A DNA stretch of 23,058 nucleotides, taken from an uncultured Parabacteroides sp. GTDB taxonomy: Bacteria; Bacteroidota; Bacteroidia; Bacteroidales; Tannerellaceae. Location: the NCBI GenBank assembly GCA_900552465.1, contig URZO01000071.1:1-23058 (forward strand), given 5' to 3'. A program made the position numbers and the translations under genes. Within the stretch, counting starts at the first letter, position 1, and the number at the start of each line of letters is the position of its first letter. Under the pieces are notes generated by a model. The model searched no databases. It had not been told where the DNA came from and saw nothing but the letters and a program-made list of their open reading frames with translations. Positions 22,999 to 23,058 of this stretch are shown here, piece after piece.

Positions 22999-23058
22999 AA
23001 GAATATATAGTCGCCCCTTAGAATGTGCTTTTACGCCTAATAATCAACATATTAATAT

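Noticed and set aside
1..23058. tRNA, rRNA, CRISPR array, insertion sequence or integrase
   Set aside because: No cloverleaf, spaced direct-repeat array, transposase or recombinase motifs were seen on either strand.

Overview
This window looks like the chromosome of an anaerobic gut-type Bacteroidales, most like Parabacteroides or Bacteroides. The grounds are TAnnTTTG-type -7 promoter boxes, almost no Shine-Dalgarno sequences, MacB/FtsX permeases with two FtsX units, plant-glycan glycoside hydrolases with signal peptides, a regulator resembling a hybrid two-component system, and an oxygen-sensitive glycyl radical enzyme. The genus is an inference.

Layout. (1) 1-4945: the tail of one FtsX-like ABC permease and two complete, closely related paralogues, all on +, with no ATPase in view. 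They end at a strong bidirectional terminator (4978-5013). (2) 5023-15064: a GntR/LacI-type regulator on - (AraR-like architecture) diverges from a + operon: GH51 alpha-L-arabinofuranosidase, a glycyl radical activase, an atypical glycyl radical enzyme (GRE), an MFS sugar porter and a GH127 beta-L-arabinofuranosidase. The regulator/operon spacer holds two near-identical operators, each 14 bp from a TATATTTG promoter box facing outward. (3) 20021-14784 on -: GH95 fucosidase, GH105 unsaturated uronyl hydrolase and GH140 apiosidase, a set typical of rhamnogalacturonan-II breakdown. The GH127 and GH140 genes converge and both lose their 3' ends at one junction near 15050, as if a deletion had fused the two loci. 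(4) 20243-22998 on +: a stand-alone LigD-type 3'-phosphoesterase, then an AT-rich spacer with inverted repeats, then a membrane-anchored fusion of degenerate kinase, degenerate receiver and AraC HTH.

How the genes fit together. GH51 and GH127 would remove alpha- and beta-linked L-arabinofuranose outside the cytoplasm, the MFS porter would import the freed sugar or a related small molecule, and the GRE with its activase would carry out a radical step on it or on the aglycone. The regulator probably senses a sugar of this pathway. No SusC/SusD pair, arabinose isomerase or kinase is present here. The best candidate for an undescribed system is this arabinofuranosidase-GRE operon. The GRE has a single catalytic-type Cys in an A-C-W-E-F context, the glycyl motif RVWGWSGYF, a short length (689 aa) and an activase without the auxiliary ferredoxin-like insert.
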